Shown: piece by piece, positions 28,325 to 35,355 of the stretch
How positions within the stretch are numbered: position 1 is the first letter of the stretch
Layout of the letters: each line of letters starts with the position of its first letter
From: Eubacteriaceae bacterium
GTDB taxonomy: Bacteria > Bacillota > Clostridia > Lachnospirales > Lachnospiraceae
Length of the DNA: 64,000 nucleotides
Direction: 5' to 3'
NCBI GenBank assembly: GCA_902363805.1
Contig: CABJBF010000004.1
Coordinates: 215,216-279,215, forward strand
Made by a program: the position numbers and the translations under genes
The notes under the pieces: generated by a model
Told to the model about the DNA's origin: nothing
Seen by the model: only the letters and a program-made list of their open reading frames with translations
Database searches by the model: none

Positions 28325-28648
28325 ATGAAATGGTGCGATGATTTGTATATAGGACATGAAGCAATGGACGATAAGGATAATATTGTCTCTAAAATAAAAG
28401 AAGGAAAAATGCAGTTTAATATTTATGTATTGGCTGCACCCTTCAATGATACGGATGTCCTTGACATTTATCCGTCATATGTGCTCTTACAAAAGAGATA
28501 TCTTAATTCGGAACTTATGATTTATGGTATAGCTAAAGGCAAGGAAGAAGCTTATGATATGACCCAGTTGATTATTATGGATTGTTTCCGCGCAACCGGG
28601 CAATTTAAACTAAAGGAATATATGGAAAATAATCATAGTTTCACTTGA
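28325..28648 (+). CDS. Small uncharacterised protein
   Basis: A 107-residue soluble protein without recognised domain. It has an alternating hydrophobic centre (MQFNIYVLAAPFNDTDVLDIYP) and a C-terminal helix, and looks like a compact alpha/beta fold. An ATG at 28313 overlaps the GGAGGT that serves the ATG at 28325, so the shorter form is preferred. It begins right after the stop of the acidic orphan and 20 bases before the DUF2953 gene, so all are probably one operon. Confidence 0.7.
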   Translation: MKWCDDLYIGHEAMDDKDNIVSKIKEGKMQFNIYVLAAPFNDTDVLDIYPSYVLLQKRYLNSELMIYGIAKGKEEAYDMTQLIIMDCFRATGQFKLKEYMENNHSFT

Positions 28649-28667
28649 TTGCAACAGAAGGAGTAAA

Positions 28668-29663
28668 ATGTTACATATTTTATTAATTTTATTAAAAATA
28701 ATAGGAATTATTCTGCTGGCAAGTCTTGCTTTAGTTGCGCTGTTGTTTATTTTACCGGCATCATATAAGATTGAAGGAATAAAAAATAAAGAACAAAGTT
28801 ATTTAACAATTCATGGTGGATGGCTTTTTCATCTTCTTCATTTTAATATGGAATACAGTGAAGAACTGAAGTATTCATTGAGAATTTTTGGATTAAAAAT
28901 TTTTAGTGATGATACTGATGAAAATGAATATGATTCTTATGAAACATTTGAAAATGACAAAAAATATGAAAAACGTGGCAGTACAGAAGATAATGATAAA
29001 AATATGAATTCTGTAGAGAGTGACGATTTCATAAAAGCCGGACAAGAATTTAAGGGTGATAACATTGAGGAAAATGCTTCGGCAAACAACCAGAAACATT
29101 TAGATAAAGAAAGTGTAGATGAACGTCAGTCTTATATTAACAAAGAAGAATCATCAACCGATGAAGAGAATAGTGATTTAGACTATAAAGTAAAGCAGTT
29201 AATAGAGTTTATTAAAAATATATGGTTTAAATGTAGAAAACTATTTGGTAAAATAAAGCATAAGGTTCGAAGCACAAAACACAAATTTAAAAATAATCAA
29301 AAAAAATTTAAATATTTAATAGAGTATTTAAAGAGTGAAGAAGTAAAAACTGCATATAACTATATTAAAAGTAAGACAAGTCAGATTGTAAAGTTACTGA
29401 AACCTAAAAAAATAAGAGGAAAACTTGAGTTTGGATTTGAAAGTCCGGACAAGACGGGGAAGATGCTTGGAGTTATTGCAGTTGTATGTACTGCGTTAAA
29501 GCTTAATATGGATAATTTTCAAATAGAACCTGATTTTGAAAACAAGAAATTTAATGGAATAATCAAGGCATGGGGACATTTTTCTATAGGAGTTGTAGGT
29601 GTTTATATTTTACAGATTTATATGAAAGATGAAGTGCATGCCGTTATTGATAAGTTTAGTTGA
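28668..29663 (+). CDS. ytfI: DUF2953 (YtfI-like) membrane protein
   Basis: The 331-residue protein begins with a membrane helix (residues 2-30), then IHGGWLFHLLHFNMEY and LRIFGLKIF, which mark DUF2953. An unusually long acidic and then Lys-rich insert follows (about 80-215). The conserved C-terminal part has KKIRGKLEFGFESPDKTGKML. In Bacillus YtfI is encoded next to YtfJ (GerW), and here the frames overlap by four bases counted to the longer GerW frame. A spore-related role is inferred from that pairing. Confidence 0.8.
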   Translation: MLHILLILLKIIGIILLASLALVALLFILPASYKIEGIKNKEQSYLTIHGGWLFHLLHFNMEYSEELKYSLRIFGLKIFSDDTDENEYDSYETFENDKKYEKRGSTEDNDKNMNSVESDDFIKAGQEFKGDNIEENASANNQKHLDKESVDERQSYINKEESSTDEENSDLDYKVKQLIEFIKNIWFKCRKLFGKIKHKVRSTKHKFKNNQKKFKYLIEYLKSEEVKTAYNYIKSKTSQIVKLLKPKKIRGKLEFGFESPDKTGKMLGVIAVVCTALKLNMDNFQIEPDFENKKFNGIIKAWGHFSIGVVGVYILQIYMKDEVHAVIDKFS

Positions 29664-29677
29664 CAGGAGGTATTTAT

Positions 29678-30028
29678 ATGTCAGAAGATAGAAAAGCCAC
29701 AGATGATTTACTAAGAGCAATGGAAAAATTTATTACTACAAAATCTGTTGTAGGTGAAGCAATAACTGTTGGAGATACAATTATTCTTCCTATGGCTGAT
29801 GTTTCTTTTGGAATGGGTGTTGGTACTTTTTCAAAAGATACAAGTGCAGGTGGAGGAGTTGGTGGAAAGATAACACCAAGTGCCGTATTGGTTATAAAAG
29901 ATGGTTCTTCAAAACTTATCAGTATAAATGACCAGGATGGGTTCTCGAGAATCATTGATATGGTTCCTGATATTGTTAATAAATTTACAAGTAAAAATGA
30001 TGATGCAGATACATTTGATGAAGAGTAA
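29678..30028 (+). CDS. gerW: GerW family sporulation protein
   Basis: A 116-residue YtfJ/GerW protein, linked in Bacillus to spore germination by lysozyme and nutrients. The conserved core is GEAITVGDTIILPMADVSFGMGVG, a Gly-rich stretch (AGGGVGGKITPSAVLVI) and FSRIIDMVPDIVNKF. The frame is open from 29660, but AGGAGG upstream of 29678 gives MSEDRKATDD. It closes the cluster and is followed by a weak AT-rich terminator. Its presence suggests the organism can sporulate or retains spore genes. Confidence 0.88.
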   Translation: MSEDRKATDDLLRAMEKFITTKSVVGEAITVGDTIILPMADVSFGMGVGTFSKDTSAGGGVGGKITPSAVLVIKDGSSKLISINDQDGFSRIIDMVPDIVNKFTSKNDDADTFDEE

Positions 30029-30070
30029 ATGAAAATTAAGAATTATTACAATTGATTTTAGAAATAAATT

Positions 30071-30113
30071 AATAAAAATGGCTTGTTTATAGGTTATTTT
30101 TATTAATTTTTTT
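30071..30113 (+). terminator. AT-rich terminator after gerW
   Basis: AATAAAAATGGCT and AGGTTATTTTTATT can pair, with GU pairs in the inner part, and a run of seven T follows. It is weak but in the right place. Confidence 0.5.
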
Positions 30114-30148
30114 CATATAATATCTATATAAAAACACTAGGAATTAAA

Positions 30149-30292
30149 ATGGGAAAAGTTTGTGGATTTGCTCTATTTTGGGTTGCGCTTGGAATGACTA
30201 TAGCGTTAATAATAAGTAGCACTTTTTTAGTGGTCTGCTTGATAATTATGTGCCTGATTTTAGGGTATAATCTTTTTTGCTCATGCAAATAA
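30149..30292 (+). CDS. Small hydrophobic membrane protein
   Basis: A 47-residue protein that starts MGKVCGFALFWVALGMTIAL and ends LGYNLFCSCK. Nearly the whole chain is hydrophobic, forming one or two membrane helices, with Cys residues at both ends. AGGA lies six bases before the ATG. It is 22 bases ahead of metF. Similar short clostridial proteins exist to my recollection, but no function is known to me. The sense-strand frame is clean and strongly biased to membrane residues. Confidence 0.6.
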   Translation: MGKVCGFALFWVALGMTIALIISSTFLVVCLIIMCLILGYNLFCSCK

Positions 30293-30314
30293 AATACAGA
30301 AAGGTAAATGAACA

Positions 30315-31190
30315 ATGAACATAGCAGATTTATTTGAAGAAGGAAAAACAATATTTTCTTTTGAGGTATTCCCACCAAAGAAAGAAAGTGGAATAGAAAC
30401 GGTATATGACACAATAGAAAAACTTACAGATTTGAAACCTGATTTTATTAGTGTTACTTATGGAGCAGGTGGAAGTGGAGTAACAAATCCTATAACAAAG
30501 GATATTTGCTCAAAAATTAAGAATGAATATAAATTAGAAACAATAGCTCATTTGTCATGCATTAATAACACAAAGGATGAAATAGATAAGATTCTTGAAG
30601 AATTAAAAAAAGAGGGAATAGACAATATTTTAGCCTTAAGAGGTGACAGAGTTGAAGGGTTAGAGCCTAAAAAAGATTTTACATATGCATCTGATTTGAC
30701 TAAATATATTATGGACAAGGGCGGATTTCATGTTTCAGGAGCATGCTATCCTGAAGTACATATGGAAGCAAAAGATGCAGTTGATGATATAAAGAACTTA
30801 AAGAAAAAAGTGGATGCAGGAGCAGACCATTTGATTTCTCAGTTATTTTTTGATAATAGAGTATTCTACGATTTTTTGGAAAGAGCCAGAATTGCAGATA
30901 TTAATGTACCGATTGAAGCCGGAATTATGCCTGTAACAAGTAAGAGCCAGATTGAAAGAATGGTTACAATGTGTGGAGCAAGTATTCCTGCATCATTATC
31001 AAGAATAATGCAGAGATATGAATCAAATCCGGAAGCTTTAAGAGATGCAGGAATTGCATATGCGATTAATCAGATTATTGATTTGGCAGCTAATGGAATT
31101 GATGGTGTACATATTTATACAATGAACAACCCTTATGTAGCAAGAAAAATTACAGAAGGAGTTGAAAGTGTGGTTAAGCACAACAGATAA
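30315..31190 (+). CDS. metF: Methylenetetrahydrofolate reductase
   Basis: FAD-dependent TIM-barrel enzyme of 291 residues making 5-methyl-THF, the methyl donor for MetH. Seen are FSFEVFPPKKESG, FISVTYGAGGSG, AHLSCINNT, NILALRGDR and HLISQLFFDN with GIMPVTSKSQ, covering the whole catalytic domain without a regulatory C-terminal part. It heads the run metF, MetH activation-domain gene and metH, which reads as one methyl-transfer unit. Confidence 0.96.
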   Translation: MNIADLFEEGKTIFSFEVFPPKKESGIETVYDTIEKLTDLKPDFISVTYGAGGSGVTNPITKDICSKIKNEYKLETIAHLSCINNTKDEIDKILEELKKEGIDNILALRGDRVEGLEPKKDFTYASDLTKYIMDKGGFHVSGACYPEVHMEAKDAVDDIKNLKKKVDAGADHLISQLFFDNRVFYDFLERARIADINVPIEAGIMPVTSKSQIERMVTMCGASIPASLSRIMQRYESNPEALRDAGIAYAINQIIDLAANGIDGVHIYTMNNPYVARKITEGVESVVKHNR

Positions 31191-31198
31191 GGAATAAA

Positions 31199-31876
31199 AT
31201 GAGAGATAAAGACATAATACTTGACTATGTAAATGTAAATGAAGCTTTAAGATATTTAGGATATGGGGATAATAAACCTGACGATAATACAAAAAAATTA
31301 TTGGATATATGTAGTGAAGAATTGCTAAAGGTTATACAGCCTAAATATGTTTATAGAGTATTTGATTTAAATGAAGATTATTCTATAGATGGTGTGGATT
31401 TTGAATTAAAAGGAGAGGCAATAAAAAATCATCTTAAAGGATGTGAAAAAATTGCTATGATGTGCGTTACATTATCTGCTGGAGTGGATTCTTTAATTAG
31501 AAGAAAACAGATAGGAGATATGGCACAGGCTGCCATAATTGATAGTATGGCTTCGGCTGCTGTAGAACAGGTATGCGACAAGGTTGAAGAAATTATAAAA
31601 AAAGAATTTCCTAATTACGAATATACATGGAGATTTGGCATAGGATATGATGATTTTCCGTTAGAATTGCAACAACAGTTTTTAAATGTTGTAAATGCAT
31701 CAAAACAGATAGGCGTATGTGTTAATGATAGTTTTATGCTTACACCTACAAAATCAGTTACATGTATTATTGGTATGGGATATAATCTTAAGACATCAAA
31801 CAAGAAAAGTTGTGATAATTGTAGCTTTAGAGAAAAATGCCAATATAGGAAGGCGGGAAAGAACTGTGGACGTTAA
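31199..31876 (+). CDS. MetH activation-domain protein, stand-alone
   Basis: The 225-residue protein corresponds to the AdoMet-binding reactivation module normally fused to the C-terminus of cobalamin-dependent methionine synthase. Segments include YVNVNEALRYLGY, IAMMCVTLSAGVDSLIRR, FRIGYDDFPLELQ-like RFGIGYDDFPLELQQQFL and TPTKSVTCIIGMG. The tail CDNCSFREKCQYRK-GKNC is Cys-rich and could hold a metal. It would reductively remethylate cob(II)alamin on the neighbouring short MetH. It overlaps metH by 11 bases. Confidence 0.88.
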   Translation: MRDKDIILDYVNVNEALRYLGYGDNKPDDNTKKLLDICSEELLKVIQPKYVYRVFDLNEDYSIDGVDFELKGEAIKNHLKGCEKIAMMCVTLSAGVDSLIRRKQIGDMAQAAIIDSMASAAVEQVCDKVEEIIKKEFPNYEYTWRFGIGYDDFPLELQQQFLNVVNASKQIGVCVNDSFMLTPTKSVTCIIGMGYNLKTSNKKSCDNCSFREKCQYRKAGKNCGR

Positions 31877-34277
31877 AGAATTATTGAAAAAAGGATATAT
31901 TGTTTTAGACGGAGCTATGGGAACCATGCTTCAGAAAAAAGGAATGAAGATGGGAGTGGTTCCTGAAACTTTGGGAATTACCAAACCTGATTGGATTATT
32001 GATATTCATAAACAATATATTGAAGCCGGTTCGGATATTGTTTATGCAAATACATTTGGCGCAAACAGATATAAGTTAAAGGGTACAGGATATTCAACAG
32101 AAGAAATAATAAAAAAGGCAATTGAAAACGGTAGAAAAGCATGCGAGGGAAGCGAAAGCTTCGTTGCACTTGATATAGGACCTATAGGACAACTTCTTGA
32201 ACCAACAGGAAGTTTAAGCTTTGAAGAAGCATATGATATTTTTAAAGAAGAAATTCTTGCCGGAAAAGATGCAGATGTAATTGTAATTGAAACAATGACT
32301 GATTTGTTAGAAACAAAAGCTGCTGTTCTTGCGGCTAAGGAAAATTCAAACTTACCAGTGTTTGTTACAATGACATTTGAAGAAAATAAGAGAACATTTA
32401 CAGGATGTTCAGTCTCAGCAATGGTACTTACAATTGTGGGACTTGGGGTTGATGCAATTGGTGTAAATTGCTCTCTTGGACCTGACCAGTTAGCACCAAT
32501 AGTAGAAGAAATAGGAAAATGGTCAGATATTCCGGTAATTGTAAAGGCTAATGCAGGTTTGCCTGACCCTGTTACAAATGAATATGATGTAACACCTGAG
32601 CAGTTTGTTGAAGATTATAAACAGATGCTAAAATTTGGTGCTAGAATATTTGGCGGATGTTGTGGTACAAATCCTGAGTATATTCGTGCCGTTAAAGCAA
32701 TGCTTGTAGAAGCACAGAAGAATAATGAATTTGAATCAAACAGACAGGAAAGACAACTTGCAATATGTTCTCCAATTAATACCGTAGTGGTAAACCAACC
32801 TAGAATTATCGGTGAAAGAATCAATCCTACAGGTAAAAAGCGTTTTAAACAAGCGTTAGTTGAAAAAGATATGGACTATATTTTAGGACAGGCAACTGAA
32901 CAGATAGAAGCCGGAGCTGAAATATTAGATGTAAATGTTGGTCATCCTGAAATCGATGAAAAAGAAATGATGATTAAGACTGTAAAAGAACTTCAAAGCA
33001 TTGTTTCAGTTCCACTTCAGATCGATTCAACAAAACCGGAAGTTATTGAGGCGGCTTTGCGAGTTTATAATGGTAAGGCAATTGTAAACTCGGTAAATGG
33101 CGAAGATAAGGTGTTAGATACCATTCTTCCTATTGTTAAAAAGTATGGTGCTGCAGTTATTGGACTTGCATTGGATGAAAATGGTATTCCGGCTGATTAC
33201 AAAGGCAGAGTTGAAATTGCTAAGAAAATATTAAATAAAGCATTAAGTTATGGGATTCCAAAAGAAGACGTTATTATAGACTGTCTTGTTTTAACGGTTT
33301 CAGCAGAACAGAAAGCTGCAGGAGAAACTTTAAAGGCATTAAATATTGTTAAAAATGAATTAGGATTAAGAACTGTTTTGGGTGTATCGAACATTTCATT
33401 TGGTTTACCAAACAGAGAATTAGTAAATAAGACATTTTTGACAATGGCACTTACAAATGGACTTGATTTGCCTATTATGAATCCGAATGTTCCGTCAATG
33501 GTATGGGCTGTAAGAACTTATAAGGTGCTTGCAGATATAGATAAAAATTCAATGGAATTTATTTCCCATGCGGATGAATATACAGAGGTAGTTGGAAACA
33601 GTAAAACAAAAGAAGGCGCAGTTCCAGCTGATAATGGTGATGCAAATGACGGTAAGAACAGTAAATTGCTAAAGGCAATGGAACAGGGACTTAAAAATGA
33701 GGGGGCAGAACTGACAAGAGCGTATCTTGAAAATAAAGACGCCATGGAAATAATAAATGATATGCTTATTCCGGCATTAGATGTTGTGGGTGACAAATTT
33801 GAAAAAGGAAAAATATTCCTTCCACAGCTAATTATGGCAGCTGATGTTGCAAAAGTATGTTTTGATGAAGTTAAGAATTATATGTCAGCTAAAGGTGGTC
33901 AGTCAGAACAAAAAGGTAAGATTGTAATAGCTACTGTAAAAGGTGATATTCATGATATCGGAAAAAATATTGTGAAAGTAATTCTTGAAAACTATGGTTA
34001 TAATGTAATTGACCTTGGAAGAGACGTGGACCCTATGAAGGTAGTAGAAGCCGTAAAGGAAAATGATGTAAAACTCGTAGGTTTATCAGCACTTATGACT
34101 ACGACATTAGGTTCAATGGAAGATACTATTAATCTTTTAAAGGAAAATAATCTTGATTGCAAAATAATGGTCGGTGGAGCTGTGCTTACTGAAGATTATG
34201 CAATGAAAATCGGAGCTGATTATTATGCAAAGGATGCAAAACGAAGTGCAGATATTGCTAAAGAAGTTTTGGGTTAG
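31866..34277 (+). CDS. metH: Cobalamin-dependent methionine synthase, short form without activation domain
   Basis: Transfers methyl from methyl-THF through cobalamin to homocysteine. The 803 residues comprise the homocysteine domain (1-300; zinc ligands C202, C265, C266 in GVNCS and GGCCGT), the pterin domain (about 315-575; IGERINPTGKKRFK), the cap (about 595-680) and the B12 domain (685-803; GDIHDIG with cobalt ligand H696). The AdoMet reactivation domain of 1200-residue MetH is absent and encoded by the preceding gene. The open frame extends to 31719, but translation most likely starts at GTG 31866, giving VDVKELLKKGYIVLDGAMG. Confidence 0.94.
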   Translation: MDVKELLKKGYIVLDGAMGTMLQKKGMKMGVVPETLGITKPDWIIDIHKQYIEAGSDIVYANTFGANRYKLKGTGYSTEEIIKKAIENGRKACEGSESFVALDIGPIGQLLEPTGSLSFEEAYDIFKEEILAGKDADVIVIETMTDLLETKAAVLAAKENSNLPVFVTMTFEENKRTFTGCSVSAMVLTIVGLGVDAIGVNCSLGPDQLAPIVEEIGKWSDIPVIVKANAGLPDPVTNEYDVTPEQFVEDYKQMLKFGARIFGGCCGTNPEYIRAVKAMLVEAQKNNEFESNRQERQLAICSPINTVVVNQPRIIGERINPTGKKRFKQALVEKDMDYILGQATEQIEAGAEILDVNVGHPEIDEKEMMIKTVKELQSIVSVPLQIDSTKPEVIEAALRVYNGKAIVNSVNGEDKVLDTILPIVKKYGAAVIGLALDENGIPADYKGRVEIAKKILNKALSYGIPKEDVIIDCLVLTVSAEQKAAGETLKALNIVKNELGLRTVLGVSNISFGLPNRELVNKTFLTMALTNGLDLPIMNPNVPSMVWAVRTYKVLADIDKNSMEFISHADEYTEVVGNSKTKEGAVPADNGDANDGKNSKLLKAMEQGLKNEGAELTRAYLENKDAMEIINDMLIPALDVVGDKFEKGKIFLPQLIMAADVAKVCFDEVKNYMSAKGGQSEQKGKIVIATVKGDIHDIGKNIVKVILENYGYNVIDLGRDVDPMKVVEAVKENDVKLVGLSALMTTTLGSMEDTINLLKENNLDCKIMVGGAVLTEDYAMKIGADYYAKDAKRSADIAKEVLG

Positions 34278-34292
34278 AGAATATAAAAATAG

Positions 34293-34328
34293 CGGTGGTA
34301 ATAGATGGAAATCTGACCACCGTTTTAT
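34293..34328 (+). terminator. Terminator after metH
   Basis: CGGTGGT (34293-34299) and ACCACCG (34316-34322) form a GC-rich stem followed by TTTTATTATT. Confidence 0.8.
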
Positions 34329-34387
34329 TATTGTGCTACTCCAATTCTTGACAAAGAGTTAAGTTTGGATATTTTAAATATAAAAAT

Positions 34388-34418
34388 AAAAAAGAACCAA
34401 CAGTGTTGGTTCTTTTTT
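34388..34418. terminator. Bidirectional terminator between metH and rpmB
   Basis: AAAAAAGAACCAA and TTGGTTCTTTTTT are a perfect 13-bp inverted repeat around CAGTG, with U-runs in both directions. It abuts the rpmB stop codon and chiefly ends the rpmB transcript. Confidence 0.88.
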
Positions 34419-34419
34419 A

Positions 34420-34605
34420 TTAAGCACGTTCAACCTTACCTGATCTTAAGCAAGAAGTACAAACGTACATTTTCTTTGCGCCTCCGTTAACTTTAACTTT
34501 AACAGATTTGATATTTGATTTCCACATTTTATTTGAACGTCTATGAGAATGGCTCACAGCGTTACCAAAATGAGCACCCTTATCGCAAATTTCACATTTA
34601 GCCAT
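34420..34605 (-). CDS. rpmB: 50S ribosomal protein L28
   Basis: The 61-residue ribosomal protein has MAKCEICDKG, AVSHSHRRSN and KMYVCTSCLRSGKVERA. Cysteines C4, C7, C49 and C52 form the zinc-binding (C+) version of L28. AAGGAGG precedes the ATG. It is monocistronic, with its own promoter and a 5' UTR that can fold into a hairpin. Confidence 0.97.
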   Translation of the reverse strand: MAKCEICDKGAHFGNAVSHSHRRSNKMWKSNIKSVKVKVNGGAKKMYVCTSCLRSGKVERA

Positions 34606-34632
34606 AATAGCACCTCCTTACACAAAACAATT

Positions 34633-34656
34633 AGGTCAAATTAACGTAATTGACCT
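34633..34656 (-). promoter_or_regulatory. Hairpin in the rpmB 5' UTR
   Basis: AGGTCAA and TTGACCT pair, extended by TTA/TAA across one bulged base to a 3-base loop. It lies between the predicted start of transcription and the Shine-Dalgarno sequence. A role in L28 autoregulation is possible but unproven. Confidence 0.45.
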
Positions 34657-34668
34657 GACACAAAGAGC

Positions 34669-34697
34669 ATTCTAACAGAAAATATTGCAATTTGCAA
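34669..34697 (-). promoter_or_regulatory. Promoter of rpmB
   Basis: On the minus strand, TTGCAA (34692-34697) and TAGAAT (34669-34674) have a 17-base spacer, giving a 5' UTR of about 57 bases. Confidence 0.65.
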
Positions 34698-34970
34698 CAG
34701 TTTTTTGTATAAATATAAAAATAAATATAGAAGAAACAGTTTAATCACAAGTACGGATGTATAAATAAATCCACAGTTTCTTATTATTTAGCTCAACAGA
34801 TATCAATAAGATTAAAGAGCCTGAAAGATGTCTTTTAACTTAATGTTATGATAGCACTTGGTTTATCTGTTTATCTGTTGATAAAATCTGCTTTTATTTT
34901 TTTAGAAAAGAATGTATAATATAGTAAGCTATGTATAAAAATGATTTTGAGATATACAGGAGGTATATAT
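34698..34970 (+). other. Intergenic region upstream of yloU
   Basis: No coding frame is seen. A perfect 10-bp inverted repeat (TCAACAGATA at 34793-34802, TATCTGTTGA at 34872-34881) frames about 70 bases containing further imperfect stems and a doubled TTTATCTG. A TATAAT at 34915-34920 with a poor -35 could start the yloU transcript. This region could hold a structured element or an operator. Confidence 0.4.
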
Positions 34971-35330
34971 ATGAAAGGAAAGATGAATACTGATTTAGGT
35001 CAGGTTTTAATTAGCCCGGAAGTAATCGCTAAATATGCCGGAACAACAGCATGTGAATGTTTTGGTATTGTTGGTATGGCAATGGTAAGTGTAAAGGATG
35101 GTCTTGTTAAATTATTAAAGAGAGACAGCTTATCAAAAGGAATAAATGTTACAATTGATGAAAATAATGAGATTTCAATAGAATTCCATGTTATTATCGC
35201 TTATGGTGTTAATATTTCTACAATAGCTGAGAATATTATTTCTAGTGTTAAGTATAAAGTAGAAGCTTATACAGGAATGACAGTTAAGAAAATTAATATA
35301 TATGTTGAAGGAGTTAGAGTAATAGACTAA
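34971..35330 (+). CDS. yloU: Asp23/Gls24 family envelope-stress protein (YloU-like)
   Basis: The 119-residue product has the Asp23/Gls24 pattern: GQVLISPEVIAKYAGTTACECFGIVGM, VTIDENNEISIEFHVIIAYGVNI and YKVEAYTGMTVKKINIYVEGV. AGGAGG before the ATG at 34971 makes the longer frame from 34941 unlikely. In Firmicutes the gene regularly precedes yloV/fakA, as it does here with a gap of 25 bases, suggesting a function linked to the membrane or lipid metabolism. Confidence 0.9.
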   Translation: MKGKMNTDLGQVLISPEVIAKYAGTTACECFGIVGMAMVSVKDGLVKLLKRDSLSKGINVTIDENNEISIEFHVIIAYGVNISTIAENIISSVKYKVEAYTGMTVKKINIYVEGVRVID

Positions 35331-35355
35331 CTAATTACTCAAGGAGGAAATTATT

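Noticed and set aside
30124..30414. 96-codon minus-strand frame between gerW and metF
   Set aside because: It runs into the metF start, lacks a ribosome site, and competes with the better plus-strand 47-codon frame.
31719..31865. 49 extra codons at the metH N-terminus
   Set aside because: They lie inside the preceding gene and lack MetH similarity; GTG at 31866 starts just before the conserved domain.
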